64,000 bases of DNA from contig NC_088916.1 of NCBI RefSeq assembly GCF_963576675.1, positions 11,632,501 through 11,696,500 on the forward strand. The letters run 5' to 3'. Shown here piece after piece: positions 14,429 to 28,020 of the stretch. The notes beneath the pieces are model-generated. The model worked only from the letters and a program-made list of their open reading frames with translations, ran no database searches and was not told the origin of the DNA. Position 1 is the stretch's first letter; every line of letters starts with the position of its first letter. The translations under genes and the position numbers were made by a program. This DNA comes from Euphorbia lathyris. Taxonomy: Eukaryota > Streptophyta > Magnoliopsida > Malpighiales > Euphorbiaceae.

Positions 14429-17350
14429 AGTTTTTGGCGCCGTTGCCGGGGATGGTAGAATTGTAATATTAATCTAGTCGAACTTCTATTAATTTAAACG
14501 TTTTTTTTTGTAAATATTTTGATCTTTTTCTTCACTTTTCTTAATGGTTTTCAGCTCATTCTACTCAAATTGGGAGGACAAATATCAATATGATGGTCCA
14601 AATTCACCACAACATATCGGTGATGAAGAAAAGACTATTGAGGAACTAATGATTGATTTTATTTCTTCAAAAGAAAATCAACATGATAGTTCCTATACTT
14701 TAATAAGAGATGTTTGCATTAAACGCAGTCTACTAATTGATTTAACTGCAGATATGTCAATTAGAGAGTTTGATTCAGATGATCAGATTGAAGTATTTAT
14801 TCCAAATGAGCCTCGTCATGATAATTTTCTCAATAGTTCTTTGGAGCCAATATTAACGGAGAATAATGACTGTCCAACCAAAATAGAAGAATTGAAAATT
14901 TTAAAATCTACGATAGAGGAGTTCGAGATAATCCCGACTCAAACATTTTATACATTATATGACTTGCCACGAGAGTCAAAAAGGGAGAAATCGAAACTCG
15001 TACATAATTTTTTTAAATTTATGTCGTGGATTTTATTAAGTTATCTCCAATATGATAATCCAATGTGCATTTACAGGATTTTTATCAAAGAATTTGGATT
15101 CCTCATACGACTGCATGCGTTCACATAAAAAGAGAAGTATAAGTCGAGCTAAACGACTTTAAATTTAGCGCTTGTCGGGAGGCAACCCGATATTTCTAAC
15201 TTTTCGTTTATTTTTTTCAGCTTTATATATATATATAATAAAAAAAATTAAAACAACAAAAAAAATAAATACAAAAAGATAAATAAGATAACAAAATCAA
15301 AAAAAAAAGAAAAAGAAAGGAAAAGATTTATTGTTTAATAAAAGAAAAAAAATCAAAAAAATAATAATAATCAAAACCAACTTTTAGCATATGGGAATAT
15401 ATCCATATTGTTTTTGTGAGGTACAGGTGCATCTCGTGGAAGTCCCGTTACTTCGACGAGTTCCAGGAAGTTTCTAAACCTCCTGGAACTTCCTCCCGCT
15501 TGCCTTTTATTTTATTTTATTTTTTTTTCTTTTTCTTTTTCTTCCATTCTCTTTTGTTTTTTTTTCTTTTTATTCCTCTATTCTTTTTTATTTATCATTC
15601 TAACCTTCTTCCTTCTATTAGCAGCTCTCTATTTTTGCCCCCTCCTCCATCTTCGGTAACTTTTCTAGCGACAACCTCCATTAAAACATCTAATTTCTAC
15701 CTCCAATCGATCTCAGACACTCTAATCCTCACAGTTACCTTAGACAGGGAGTCCTTCTATCCTTTACTTTTGCTTTCGTGTTATTTCGCATTTTGGGACA
15801 AAACGCTACACTAATGGGGGATGAGAGTAAAGGATAGAACGTTATTTTTATTTTCTCTTTTATTGTTATTTTCGTACTTTTGTTTCAATCGTGTGACGTA
15901 CCTCTAATTTTAATGTTGTGTTATTTTACACTTTATTTTTACTTTTGTGTTATTTTGCACCTTATTTTTACCACCTTTATTTTTCTCTTTATTTTTACTA
16001 TATTTGTTTAGTTTTTAAATAAATATTTTTGTTAAATAATTTTGAATAAAAACCCCACTCTAAAGTTTTGCTTTAATCGAACAAGAAAATCAAACAAAAT
16101 TTTGTCTAGAATAAATGTTAAATTTTGATAGGATGAAATTTTATTTGAAAATCTTAAATTTTGTAAACGAATTTTGGACTATTTTAAATACGTAAAGTTT
16201 TTGATTTCACTCAGTATTTAACAAATCGACATTTACATTTTGAGGAATAAAATTGAGTTAATTGGCACACATTACCTTTCCAAAGTGAGTTTTTGAGCCT
16301 AATTTAAAAAGCATTCACTAATGCTTCATTTTTTCTCACGAGTGCTCCATAATTACACGAAACTTGAGAATTTGCATCAAATACCGGTCAAAACCTCACG
16401 CGTCTAGCTCAAAACACGACATGATTAAGGCCTTCCTTGTTTTACCCCCACATTTCAAACTCGAAATAGTAGCCCACCTTAAACACATTCTTCGTTGTTC
16501 ACCCCTTTGAGCCTAGACATTTCATTCGTTTCACCACGTTACAAGCCGCATTCCCTTCATAAATACCATTTTTGTCCCCCCTAAATTTACGGGTAATTAG
16601 TAACCAATATGCTTGAGATGGTGATTCACAATAAATACGAAATTCAGACAAACACTTCTACCAATATATAACGGTTATACCTCTCTATTTTCATATATAT
16701 CATACTTTCTATATATATATATACATATAAATACAATTCATATTGATATTTATATATATAAAGTCAAAAAAAAAATCTATATATATATATATATAAATAA
16801 AAATAAAAACATATAGTATCATATAAATAAAAGAGGAATTTCCGTTACAAAAATTTTGAATTTCCGAAAGACAATCTTTTTGTGAATCTATCAAATAATT
16901 GCCCGTGAATTTACCTACCCACAAAATCCCCTCTTCTCCATACCTTTACCTTCAACCAACGTTACAACCCGTTAAAGACCTTTTGATCGTGTTTATAGTC
17001 AGTCGTGTTTGGTAAATATTTGGATGACCATGCAAATTTTTAATAGTTAGTGTTTTTATTGGATTTGAGCGAAAATTTAATGCCCTAAACACTTGAGCGT
17101 AAGAGTGACTTCCATGCGAGGTGTTTAAATTGGTTCGATTTTATTCAACATAATGAAAAATGTCGGTTTGGAAAATAAGAGTGTAAAAACAAATCATTTT
17201 ATCCAAAGAAATAGTCCGAGATTTGAATATAGAATTTTTGCTCATTTTCGATTAAAATAATTCCTGTCTTTACGTTAACTTATTCGACGATAAATTTTGT
17301 TTTCAGCTTTTCTTTGCTTGAGGACAAGCAAAGCTTAAGTTTGGGGGTGT
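14429..17350 (+). mobile_element. Internal region 2 of Tat-like non-autonomous element
   Basis: Near-perfect copy of 9597-12518. Differences I noticed are a T/C at 10387 versus 15219 and a C/A at 11175 versus 16007. Same hairpin, palindrome and polypurine tract (17339-17350). Confidence 0.8.
14544..15128 (+). CDS. 194-aa ORF of unknown function in Tat-like element, copy 2
   Basis: Identical in length and predicted protein to the ORF at 9712-10296; see that entry for its features. It sits at the same distance from the upstream primer-binding site. No recognised domain. Confidence 0.5.
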   Translation: MVFSSFYSNWEDKYQYDGPNSPQHIGDEEKTIEELMIDFISSKENQHDSSYTLIRDVCIKRSLLIDLTADMSIREFDSDDQIEVFIPNEPRHDNFLNSSLEPILTENNDCPTKIEELKILKSTIEEFEIIPTQTFYTLYDLPRESKREKSKLVHNFFKFMSWILLSYLQYDNPMCIYRIFIKEFGFLIRLHAFT

Positions 17351-19260
17351 TGTTATCGTCGTAATTTATAGCATTTTTAGTATTTAATTACTAGTTATTT
17401 TGTACCATTTTAATAAATTTTAATAATGGTTTTTGTATATTTTCTTCATTTTATGTATCTAAGCCAATTTGTGTGTTTTCTAGGCACTTTCGCAAGGTTT
17501 TCAGCACAAATAACCAAGTCGGGGCTTAAGGCAACAACTCGGGAGTAAAAGGGACCAGAAAAAAGGAATTTTAGCGACACCCAGCGTGCACTTCGTCGCG
17601 GATGTGTGCTGTAAGATAAAAAGTCCAATTGTTCACACTAGGACAGATTTGACACATTTTCGTATTTTCAACGTATCTCCCTCATACGGACTCGGATTGA
17701 GGCGATTCAAAATGCGTTGGAAAGCTAAGAGAAAGATGAACAAGTGACTAATAATGGCCTCTCCAAATTCGAAGTGTATCAAGCCCAGAAAATTCCCAAA
17801 GTTGATGAACATGTTGAAGCCTATGATTCCTTTTCCACCTTTACACATTTCAACTCCTAAATTGTCAAAGTCTTCCACCATCCTCTCTTAAATGCAAAAT
17901 TCAGAAGATTAGGGAGTGGGTAAGGAGACTTGGTCTTTGGAATTATGTGTGCCATTTTACTATAAAAGGAGACCTTGGGTGCCATTTGAAGACACACCAA
18001 GCTTAGGCTTAACTTCTCTCTCTATAATGTTACTTTGCTGATTTTTCTCTTCAAAAATCAGTTGTTTGTGTTATTATAATTGTTGTTATTGTGCTCAAGT
18101 TGTTGTTTGTGCAAGAGTTCATTCAATAAAAGTAAGTTTTAAGTTATCGAAGAAGTTCATTCGACAATCGTCATTACGGTTTCTTCTAAACTTTAATCTC
18201 TTTTATTACTATGAACTCCATTATCTATCTTACTAAGGTGTGTTTTAATCTAATCATGGGCTAAAACCCCCTTAACTAAGGCTAAAAGCGGATCTTAACC
18301 TTAATTATGTGGTAATTACGTTTAACCTATTTAAGTTATCTTTATCCATTTTAAGAACTAACTTATGATTCTTAATGCTTGTAGGAGATGGGCCAACTCT
18401 CTACTTGGGTATAATTAATCGTTTATATTGATCATGATTAAATTGATTAATCGAAATTCATAAGTTGGACCTAATGACCATTTAGCGTGGCTTATTGGTT
18501 TTCCAAGGTTTTTCATGAATCTTATTACAAATCTTAGATTTATTACTTGAGCCGGACCAAGGGAAAGTAATAAATCGAAGGTTTGGAAATAAGAAAACTT
18601 AATGCTTCTTTGGATTAATTACTTGAGCCGGACCAAGGGAAAGTAATTAATCGAAAGTTTAGAACTAATTACTTGAGCGGTTTTTCTTGAATCTTAAGTA
18701 ATCACTTTAGCCGGACCAAGGTAAAGTAGGTTAAAAAGGTTTAGATTAAATCTTATTACAAATCTTAGATTTATTACTTGAGCCGGACCAAGGGAAAGTA
18801 ATAAATCGAAGGTTTGGAACTAAGAAGACTTAATGCTTCTCTTGATTAATTACTTGAGCCGGACCAAGGGAAAGTAATTAGTCAAGAGTTTAGAACCAAT
18901 CTCGAGAACTAATAGTTAATAAGAAAAATCGCCATCTTAAAAAGGATAAAACAACTTAAAAGGGGTTAAGTGTTATTATCAAGCAAAGAGGTTAAGTGAA
19001 GCTAGAAGCCTTAGTTTGTTTTAATATAAGTAATCTCTCACCTAATTTGTATAATTTTTATTTATTTTCTTGCTTAAGTCTTAATTTGGTTGTCACACAA
19101 ATTCTACATTTCGATTGTTTAAATAATAGATAGTGAGCAAAAAGATTAATACTTATAATCACCATCCTCGTGGGAACGATACTCTACTTACACTTTATTA
19201 CTTGGTACACGATTAAGGTACACTTGCCTTCATATGCACGTATACGTAAAACGCGCATTA
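17351..19260 (+). repeat. LTR 3 of Tat-like array
   Basis: Third LTR, ending GCGCATTA instead of GCGCATCA. To its right is the TRIM internal region, not OPR exon 2. The 5 bp outside LTR 1 (CTTCC) and outside LTR 3 (CTTTG) do not match, so the array lacks a target-site duplication. Confidence 0.86.
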
Positions 19261-19498
19261 CTTTGTTGATTAAATTCAATACATGGTTAGATGAGTCTGT
19301 GTTGTGTACGTTTCACGCCTAGAAGCATTCGCGTGAAAGGGTGTGTTGGAGATTAATCTTGGTAAAATCTCAATTAATGTGAATGATAAATTAATAGTTA
19401 AAAAAAATTAACAGCTCATTAAATTTTTATGATCGAGATTTTGTTATATAGGTTAAAGTTTAGGGTTAGACTATACTTACTTATTAACTTATTACTCA
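19261..19498. repeat. TRIM remnant, copy 2 (part of internal region plus LTR)
   Basis: 19261-19343 matches the internal region at 44062-44148 and ends in a purine tract (AAAGGGTG). The LTR follows at 19344-19498, starting TGTTGGAGATTAAT. The primer-binding half is missing, removed at the junction with LTR 3. Confidence 0.65.
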
Positions 19499-20569
19499 TA
19501 TTTGTTGAATTCCACCTGATTGCCTCGAGAACGCCTAAGCTGCATATGGGGCACACAAGGTCTACCTGGATATTCGCTAGGCAACAGTAAAACAAACGGT
19601 TTTTATCATCTATTTATTTATTTGATTTCAATTCAGCTTTGAACATTGTCACATTATTTTTTGAGAATTATGTTTATTATTTTCAGAAATTTTTATTGAA
19701 TTATGCTCTCTATTTATTTTCATGATATGCTTAATGGTTTAAGAGCATAATTTCGTAGTTTTTAATGAATTATATTACTTATTCACATTATTTGTACTTG
19801 TTTAAATAGTTTAAATATAATTATTGGTATATTTTTAAGTATATATATTACATGTTTTTCTCTATAAAATTTTGTTTTATTGTTTTTATTATTTTTACCT
19901 AGTAAAATTGAATTTATATAATAATTTATTTATTAATAAATAATAAAATAAAAAATATATAAATCTACTACCAAACTACTATCTATCTAACTAGGGTCTA
20001 CATTTTTTTAGAACCTAGCTCATTATTGTATGTACTTCATTTAGGTGTACTTTATAAATTTATTTTTTTTGATAGAGTACTTTATAAATTTATGAAAGGG
20101 TGTCTTGAACCTTTTTTTTTTTTTTTTTTTTTTGTGGCTATAAATAATTTATGAATTTTTAGGTTTAGACAACAACTTTGTCAGGTACAGTACTATTAAC
20201 GATTACTCTCTTAATTTCAAAATAATTAGCATATTTGATCAAATTTTCTTATTTTATATTATTTGTTAGGTTTAGTTTTTTCAAGTCATTTTTTTTTTCT
20301 ATTTTACCCTTATTAATGAGCATAATATTGATTGCAATTTTCGTCATTTTAAGTTTTCAATGTACAGAGAGTGTTTCAGTTTAATGAGGGTATAAAATAA
20401 TTATAATTATTAATAAAGAAAGATAAAAGAAATTTTAATCTATGTTCCACAAATTTAATGCAAACTTCAATGAGGGAGAAATTTAAGCATAAAATTTATT
20501 ACTTGAAAGCATTTTCATCATTAAGTGTACATTTATTGCAGCTCGATAAATCTAGCAAATTTGCAGAAT
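19499..20569. other. Intergenic spacer of unit 2 with a roughly 620-bp insertion
   Basis: Non-coding. It matches 2999-3450 except for extra AT-rich DNA between about 19880 and 20500, which contains a long T run (20111-20133). Similar AAAATTT-type sequence occurs at both edges of the insertion; its class is not recognised. Confidence 0.6.
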
Positions 20570-21041
20570 AAGGCTGGCTCTGGCGTAAGGTTAACTCTGA
20601 TGGGCAAGCAAACATAATCCGAGTATGCTTCTAGGGGTGGTTTGGTGCATGATGAGTTAGGGGTTGGTTAGATGGGTTTGCCTATAAATTAGCTTGTTGA
20701 GCTTTGGGGGTCTACTATAGGTTACAGTTGGCTTGGAAGAAAAGGTTCGGTCGCATTATTATAGAGATTGATTCTCAAGTCCTAATTAGGCTTCTCGCTG
20801 ACATGGAGCAACCCTCATATCGGCATTTTTGGTTGATTAATGAGTGCAAGACTCTATTGAAATAATGTTGGATGTCAGATTAGTTTATACCTTCAGAGAA
20901 AGTAATCGGGTCGTTGATTGGACGACTGAGGAGGAACTTTATCCTTGGGTTATGTGTGTTGTGCCGCATGCAGACCTCCGGGATTTCCTACATGCTGATA
21001 CGTCTGAGTTTGATACTACTCCTTATTGTGTTCGTGTTTAA
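20570..21041 (+). pseudogene. L1 LINE RNase H-like fossil, copy 2
   Basis: Same fossil as at 3450-4327 but without the MITE and lacking about 17 bp near 20694. The last open piece (20844-21041) carries VYTFRESNRVVDW. Decayed and not expected to be functional. Confidence 0.7.
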
Positions 21042-21246
21042 TTTGGTTTTTCCATTTTGCTTTGTTTCCGGGGCCTGACCATTTTAATAGGGAATACCCC
21101 TTACTTTAGCTCTCTTTATTCACAAATGGAATATACTTATTTTTTTTTATTTTTTTTGAAACATGAATATACTTATTTCTAAAACTTGAAAGTTTGTAGA
21201 AGTACATAAATATAAGTGAAATGAAATCCAATTCTTCATCTAAACC

Positions 21247-23072
<1,826 letters not shown>

Positions 23073-23081
23073 TGGCTAGAT

Positions 23082-25854
23082 TTACTTCTTCTTTCTTTGA
23101 GCTGAGGGATCAACATAAGCAATGCCTTTTCCTTTGCTTCCAGACGCAGACGCAGTTCCTAAAGGCTGAGGCTGAGTTCCTCTTTTACTTGTCTCCCCCG
23201 TTTTGCCATCATCGGGTTGGTAAAGGAAGGTCTTATTCCTGGCGGTAGAGGAGAGATAGTTAGAGTAGCGCTGAAGCCTTTTTGTGCTTTCACCCAAACA
23301 GTCAATGACAGGAATGCTATCGTACTGGACGTGCCTGGGGACCCGAAGAGAGCTGCTGATCATGCTGAGGAGACATTCATGGGCTTTGCTCAGGCAGGAA
23401 ATTGAGCTGGTGACCTGACCATAAGATTGATGGAATAGTTTGAGCAGAGCAGAGTCATAAAACATGCGCTGGGCATTGTTGATCCGCATGGCCTTCATGA
23501 TAGCTTGTGAAAAGCTCATGAGTTCTGTGTTAGATACGGGATCAACATCCATCTGGGTTCTATCAATGTTCAGGAGTCTGACTGCCTCACTTAATTGGTC
23601 AATGGTGCACTGAGAGGAAGAGGATACTAAGTCACGTGTACTCGTCAGCTCAGCTTGAAGCTTAGTGAAGCATTGTTGGAGTTCGGTAGAGGTGACAAAC
23701 TCAGTATTGCTGGGTAGACTGGATTTAGTTAGCTCAGCATATAGCTTGGTGAAGCAATCTTGCAACTCAGCAGATGTTACAGACTCAGTATGGGCATTTG
23801 CTCTAGAGGGGGGTCAGTTCCGCTGCTAGCTTAACAAAACAGTTTTGAAGCTCAGTGGAAGTGACGTACCCTGGATTGGCTTCAGACAGTTGTTGAATTT
23901 TCCCTTCAAGGGAGTTCATATGGGTGGCCATTGTAAGCACTAATTCAGTTAGTTTTGCCATTTGCTCTTGGTTTGGTTGCTGAGTCTAGACTGTAGTGAT
24001 AATACTGACCAGATCTTTTAGGCTACGAAGTTCATGCAGAAGCTGAGTGATACCTGTCAGGTGAGAGGACTCAGCTTGAGTGGATTGGCGACCTTCAGCT
24101 TGAGTAGGATGAAAATCTTGAAGCAAGGACTGAGCAGAAGCAATGACCCGTCGGCCAGACTCAGTAGCATTCAAGTATGCAAACTTATCAGTATTAGACT
24201 CAGAGGCTGGTGCAGGATTTGATGATGGTGGAGGTGTTGGTTCCTTGCCAGATTGAGTACCTGGACTTTGATGGATTTGATGAGCTGAGTCATTAACATT
24301 TTGTGTTGGAGGTGGAGTTGAGGTATGAGTTGGCTCAATTGGAGTAGTTTGAATTGGATCTGCATGGTTTTTGGCATATTCCTCATCCTGAGTAACAGAG
24401 GCTTGCTTTTCCACTGGATCTTCTGGTGGTGACTTAGTTGCATTTGAGAAATACTGGAACTGAATTGTAGAGAGGTCAGTTTCAGGCTCTTCAATGGGAA
24501 AGTCGTTCATGAGATCAAGTTGCTTTTGCGCTTTCTTCTTTAATCTTCGCCGGGTCTCAGTTTTTGGCGGTGAATGGTCAGTTCGAAGACCTTCACTGGA
24601 CTCAGTAGCAACTGTCCCCTCTTTTACAGGTGGCTCAATATTACCTTCTTTCCTTTTCTGCTCAGCATCATCATTGGGGTATTCTTCTTCTTCAGTATTA
24701 ACTTGTTGGTGCTCAACATGTTGCTCATCTTCCTTTTCTTGGTCAATCCCATGACCTTCAGGTTGAGTGGAGGCTAGTGGAACAGCTTCTACTATCTTTA
24801 AAGAGTTACCCTTTTTCTTCTTCTTTAAAGGGGTTTCAGGAGTTTCTTCGTGCTTATCCTCAGGCTCTTCTTGCCTCTTTCTTTTCTCAACATGCTCCTT
24901 ACCCTTGTCAGCTTTAGCTTTCTGTCTTGATGAAAACCTTACTTTCTTTGGAACAGAATGAATGTCCTTGGAGCAAGTTTCTACAGCCTTCCTCTTCTTC
25001 CCTTTTTCAGGCTGAACTGTCTCAGGTGACTCAGTATGAGCCTCAACATCTTTTGCAGGCTCAGCTTCAGGTTCCATTTCTGGTTGCTCAGCTTCTTCAT
25101 CTTCCTCAACATCTCCAGCTCCTTCATACCCCTTCAAGGGTTGATTATACAATAGTCCATTTAGTAGGACTATAGTGATTTCACTTCCCAACGAACTCGT
25201 CTCATCCACGGTCTCTATTTGCTTGTCCTGTATACTTTTCGTAATAAGTGAACCCAAGCGTAGTTTCTTACCGCTTTGTTGAAATGCTCCAACCAGAAAC
25301 ACGGGAAGATTGAATGGAGTGGAGGTCAACATGTGCCAGATAAAGCACTGTTCGAAGTTTGATGCGGAGGAGGTTGAGCTGAGTTTGGGAAAGATGAAGT
25401 TAGTCAGCATGAAGTGGACCATCTTTTGTTCTTTACCCATACATGTACTGGGTATTTCCCCTTTATGATCTTTGGGTTTACAGAACCCCTTTAGCTTCTC
25501 AGATGTGGCTTTTGGTATTTTCTCCTTTGTTGTTCTAAATTGGATTCCTTTGTCTGGTATCTCTAATAGTGTGGCTAGATAGGCAGGGGTTATAACGATT
25601 TTCTGACCTTTCACAGTGGTCTCCAAATAATCAGAGTCATCTGCATCAACCCGTAAATTCGAGTAGAATTCTCGAACTAACCTGGGGTAGGTTGTTCCTG
25701 GAAGAGAAAAGAGACCTTTCCAGTTGTTTTTCTCGATCCATTCACAGAATGGCGTCTCAGACGATACGAAGCTTGGAGAGAACCATCGGCATTTTAACAC
25801 CTCCAGATTGTTCACCTTTGAGTGTACCTTGATCATTGTCCTCTCCCTTTCCAT
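23082..25854 (-). pseudogene. Additional 3' ORF of copia element B, with plant transposon-protein domain
   Basis: Extra ORF downstream of pol in sense orientation. The main part (25854 to 23986, 622 aa) begins with a region of about 130 residues resembling the 'putative plant transposon protein' domain (motifs CEWIEKNNWKGLFSLPG and ITPAYLATLLEIPD). It continues as a long low-complexity tail rich in Glu, Lys, Pro and Gln, with nuclear-signal-like basic runs. An in-frame TAG at about 23986 and a frameshift near 23810 separate the C-terminal part. That part holds at least three tandem repeats of about 25-28 residues of the type VTSTELQxCFxKLxAELT, a likely coiled coil, then a basic end (QRKKK). 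A second copy of the 3' end is at 33272-33545. Function is unknown; SIRE-like elements carry extra ORFs in this position. Confidence 0.7.
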
Positions 25855-26502
25855 TGAAGGACCAGCGTGGTCAGTGGGTTGGTCTGTGTTTTGAGCTTTT
25901 GGGGTTTTCTTTTGCTGGGAGACATTTTTGACGATTTTGAAGTTCTTAGAGAGGAAGAAGTTTAGATTACAAACGTAAGAAATGACGAGTGATTCTTCTA
26001 TTTTTATATAAATTCATGAAGACCCTAAATCATTATCTAGCCGTTTTTCTCCTAGGGAAGTTCAACCGACAGATATTCTGTCAATTATGACATCTTCGGT
26101 GCATGGGTTTTGGCATTAATGTGCGTCTTCCCAAGGTGTCAAAGGTTACACGTGTAGCTTCACTTTACGCGAGTGGGTTTTTGCTAGGTTTCGCTGGAAT
26201 TCGAAGCGTCCATGATATTAAGCTTCTAGTGTTTTTGAAGACAATTTTTCTATCTCTTATTAACTCAGCATAAGTTACATACTCAGCATGTGTTTTTACC
26301 CAGCATAGAGTGATTTGTTTATCTACTCAGCATGGGATGTTTACTCAACTTTTATGCCTACTCAGTATCGTTACTTAATATGTATGCATAGGGTGGCTTT
26401 TTCATTTTTAAGCTTAGTAGGGAATAGATATTTCACTCAACATGGCATTTGCACAATTATTCAAAGTTCCACTCACATGGCAATCATTCAATATAGATTT
26501 AG
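25855..26502. other. Spacer between pol and the extra ORF of copia B
   Basis: Non-coding. About 26260-26375 contains several copies of ACTCAGCAT or close variants. This motif family (CTCAGC) recurs throughout the element. No gene seen. Confidence 0.6.
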
Positions 26503-28020
26503 TTAGAGTGGATATGACATACCAATTGCTTCCCTTAGTATGTTGAATTGCTCTCGTGCTAAGGGCTTTGTGAAGATATCTGCAAGCTGATCGTTTGTTG
26601 GCACATAGGTCAGCTTGATCTCATCTTTTAGTACATGGTCTCTGATGAAGTGATGCCTTATGTTAACATGCGTCATCCTGCTGTGTTGGACTGGATTTTT
26701 AGATAGATCAATGGCACTTTTGTTGTCGCATTTGATCTCTATTGTCTTTGTTTTGACTCCGTAATCCTCAAGCTGTTGCTTTATCCATAGGACTTGTGCA
26801 ACACAGCTTCCAGCAGCCATGTACTCAGCCTCAGTTGTATACAGAGCAACGGATGATTGCTTTTTGCTAAACCAAGATACTAGACATCTTCCGAGGAAAT
26901 GACATCCTCCTAAAGTAATTTTTCGTTCTAGCTTATCTCGTCCGTAGTCAGCATCAGTATATCCAATGAGTGTGAAGTCATTTGAGGTTGGATACCATAG
27001 ATCTGCATCAACTGAGCTTTGCAAGTATCTAAAAATTCTTTTTACAGCAGTTAGATGAGATTCCCTGGGGTCAGCTTGATATCTAGCACAATAGCATACT
27101 GAGTATTGAATGTCTGGTCTACTAGCAGTGAGATAGAGTAATGAACCTATCATACCTCGATAGAGTTTACTATCAACTGACTTACTCTTTTCATCCTTGC
27201 ATAGGACAGTATCGGTACCCATGGGGGTTGATATTGGTTTGCAATCTTCCATGCTGAATTTCTTTAACATTTCCTTGGTGTACTTAGACTGACTTATAAA
27301 TATGCCATTCTTACCTTGCTTGATTTGGAGTCCAAGGAAGAAGTTGAGTTCACCCATCATGGACATTTCGAACTCAGTTTGCATCTGTTGGCTAAATTCT
27401 TTGCATAAAGATTCGTCAGTAGCACCAAAGATTATATCATCAACATATATCTGTGCAAGTAGGGTATGTTTACCCTTTTTCTTAATGAACAAGGTTGTGT
27501 CAGCTTTTCCCCTGACATATTTCCTGGTCAGCAGGAAGTTGGTCAACCTCTCATACCAAGCTCTTGGAGCTTGTTTTAGGCCGTACAGGGCCTTTTTGAG
27601 TTTATAAACGTGATTTGTAAATTTTGGATCTTCAAATCCAGGAGGTTGATTAACGTATACCTCTTCGTTTATAAAGCCATTAAGAAACGCACTTTTTACA
27701 TCCATTTGGTATAGTTTAAAATTCATGTAACTGGCATAGGCACACAATATACATATAGCTTCTAATCTAGCAACAGGAGCAAATGTTTCTCCATAGTCTA
27801 TACCCTCTTGCTGACTATAGCCTTGGGCTACAAGTCGGGCTTTGTTTCTAATCACATTTCCATGTTCATCTAGCTTATTTCTAAAGACCCACTTAGTTCC
27901 TATGGGCTTTTGATTCCTAGGTTTAGGTACTAAATCCCATACCTCATTTCTGGTGAATTGGTCAAGCTCTTCTTGCATCAGCAAAATTCTTTGGCTTATG
28001 TATTGATACGAATGCAACAT
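26503..28020 (-). pseudogene. Copia pol: reverse transcriptase and RNase H (element B)
   Basis: 505-residue open frame with the copia RT order: [33 protein letters not shown], then the catalytic IYVDDIIFG. RNase H follows, with [22 protein letters not shown] and ADIFTKPLA near the C-terminus. RT/RNase H copies the RNA into cDNA. The frame is complete at its C-terminal end. At its N-terminal side (about 27970-28000) a small deletion and frame change disconnects it from the integrase part, so the polyprotein is broken. Confidence 0.92.
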
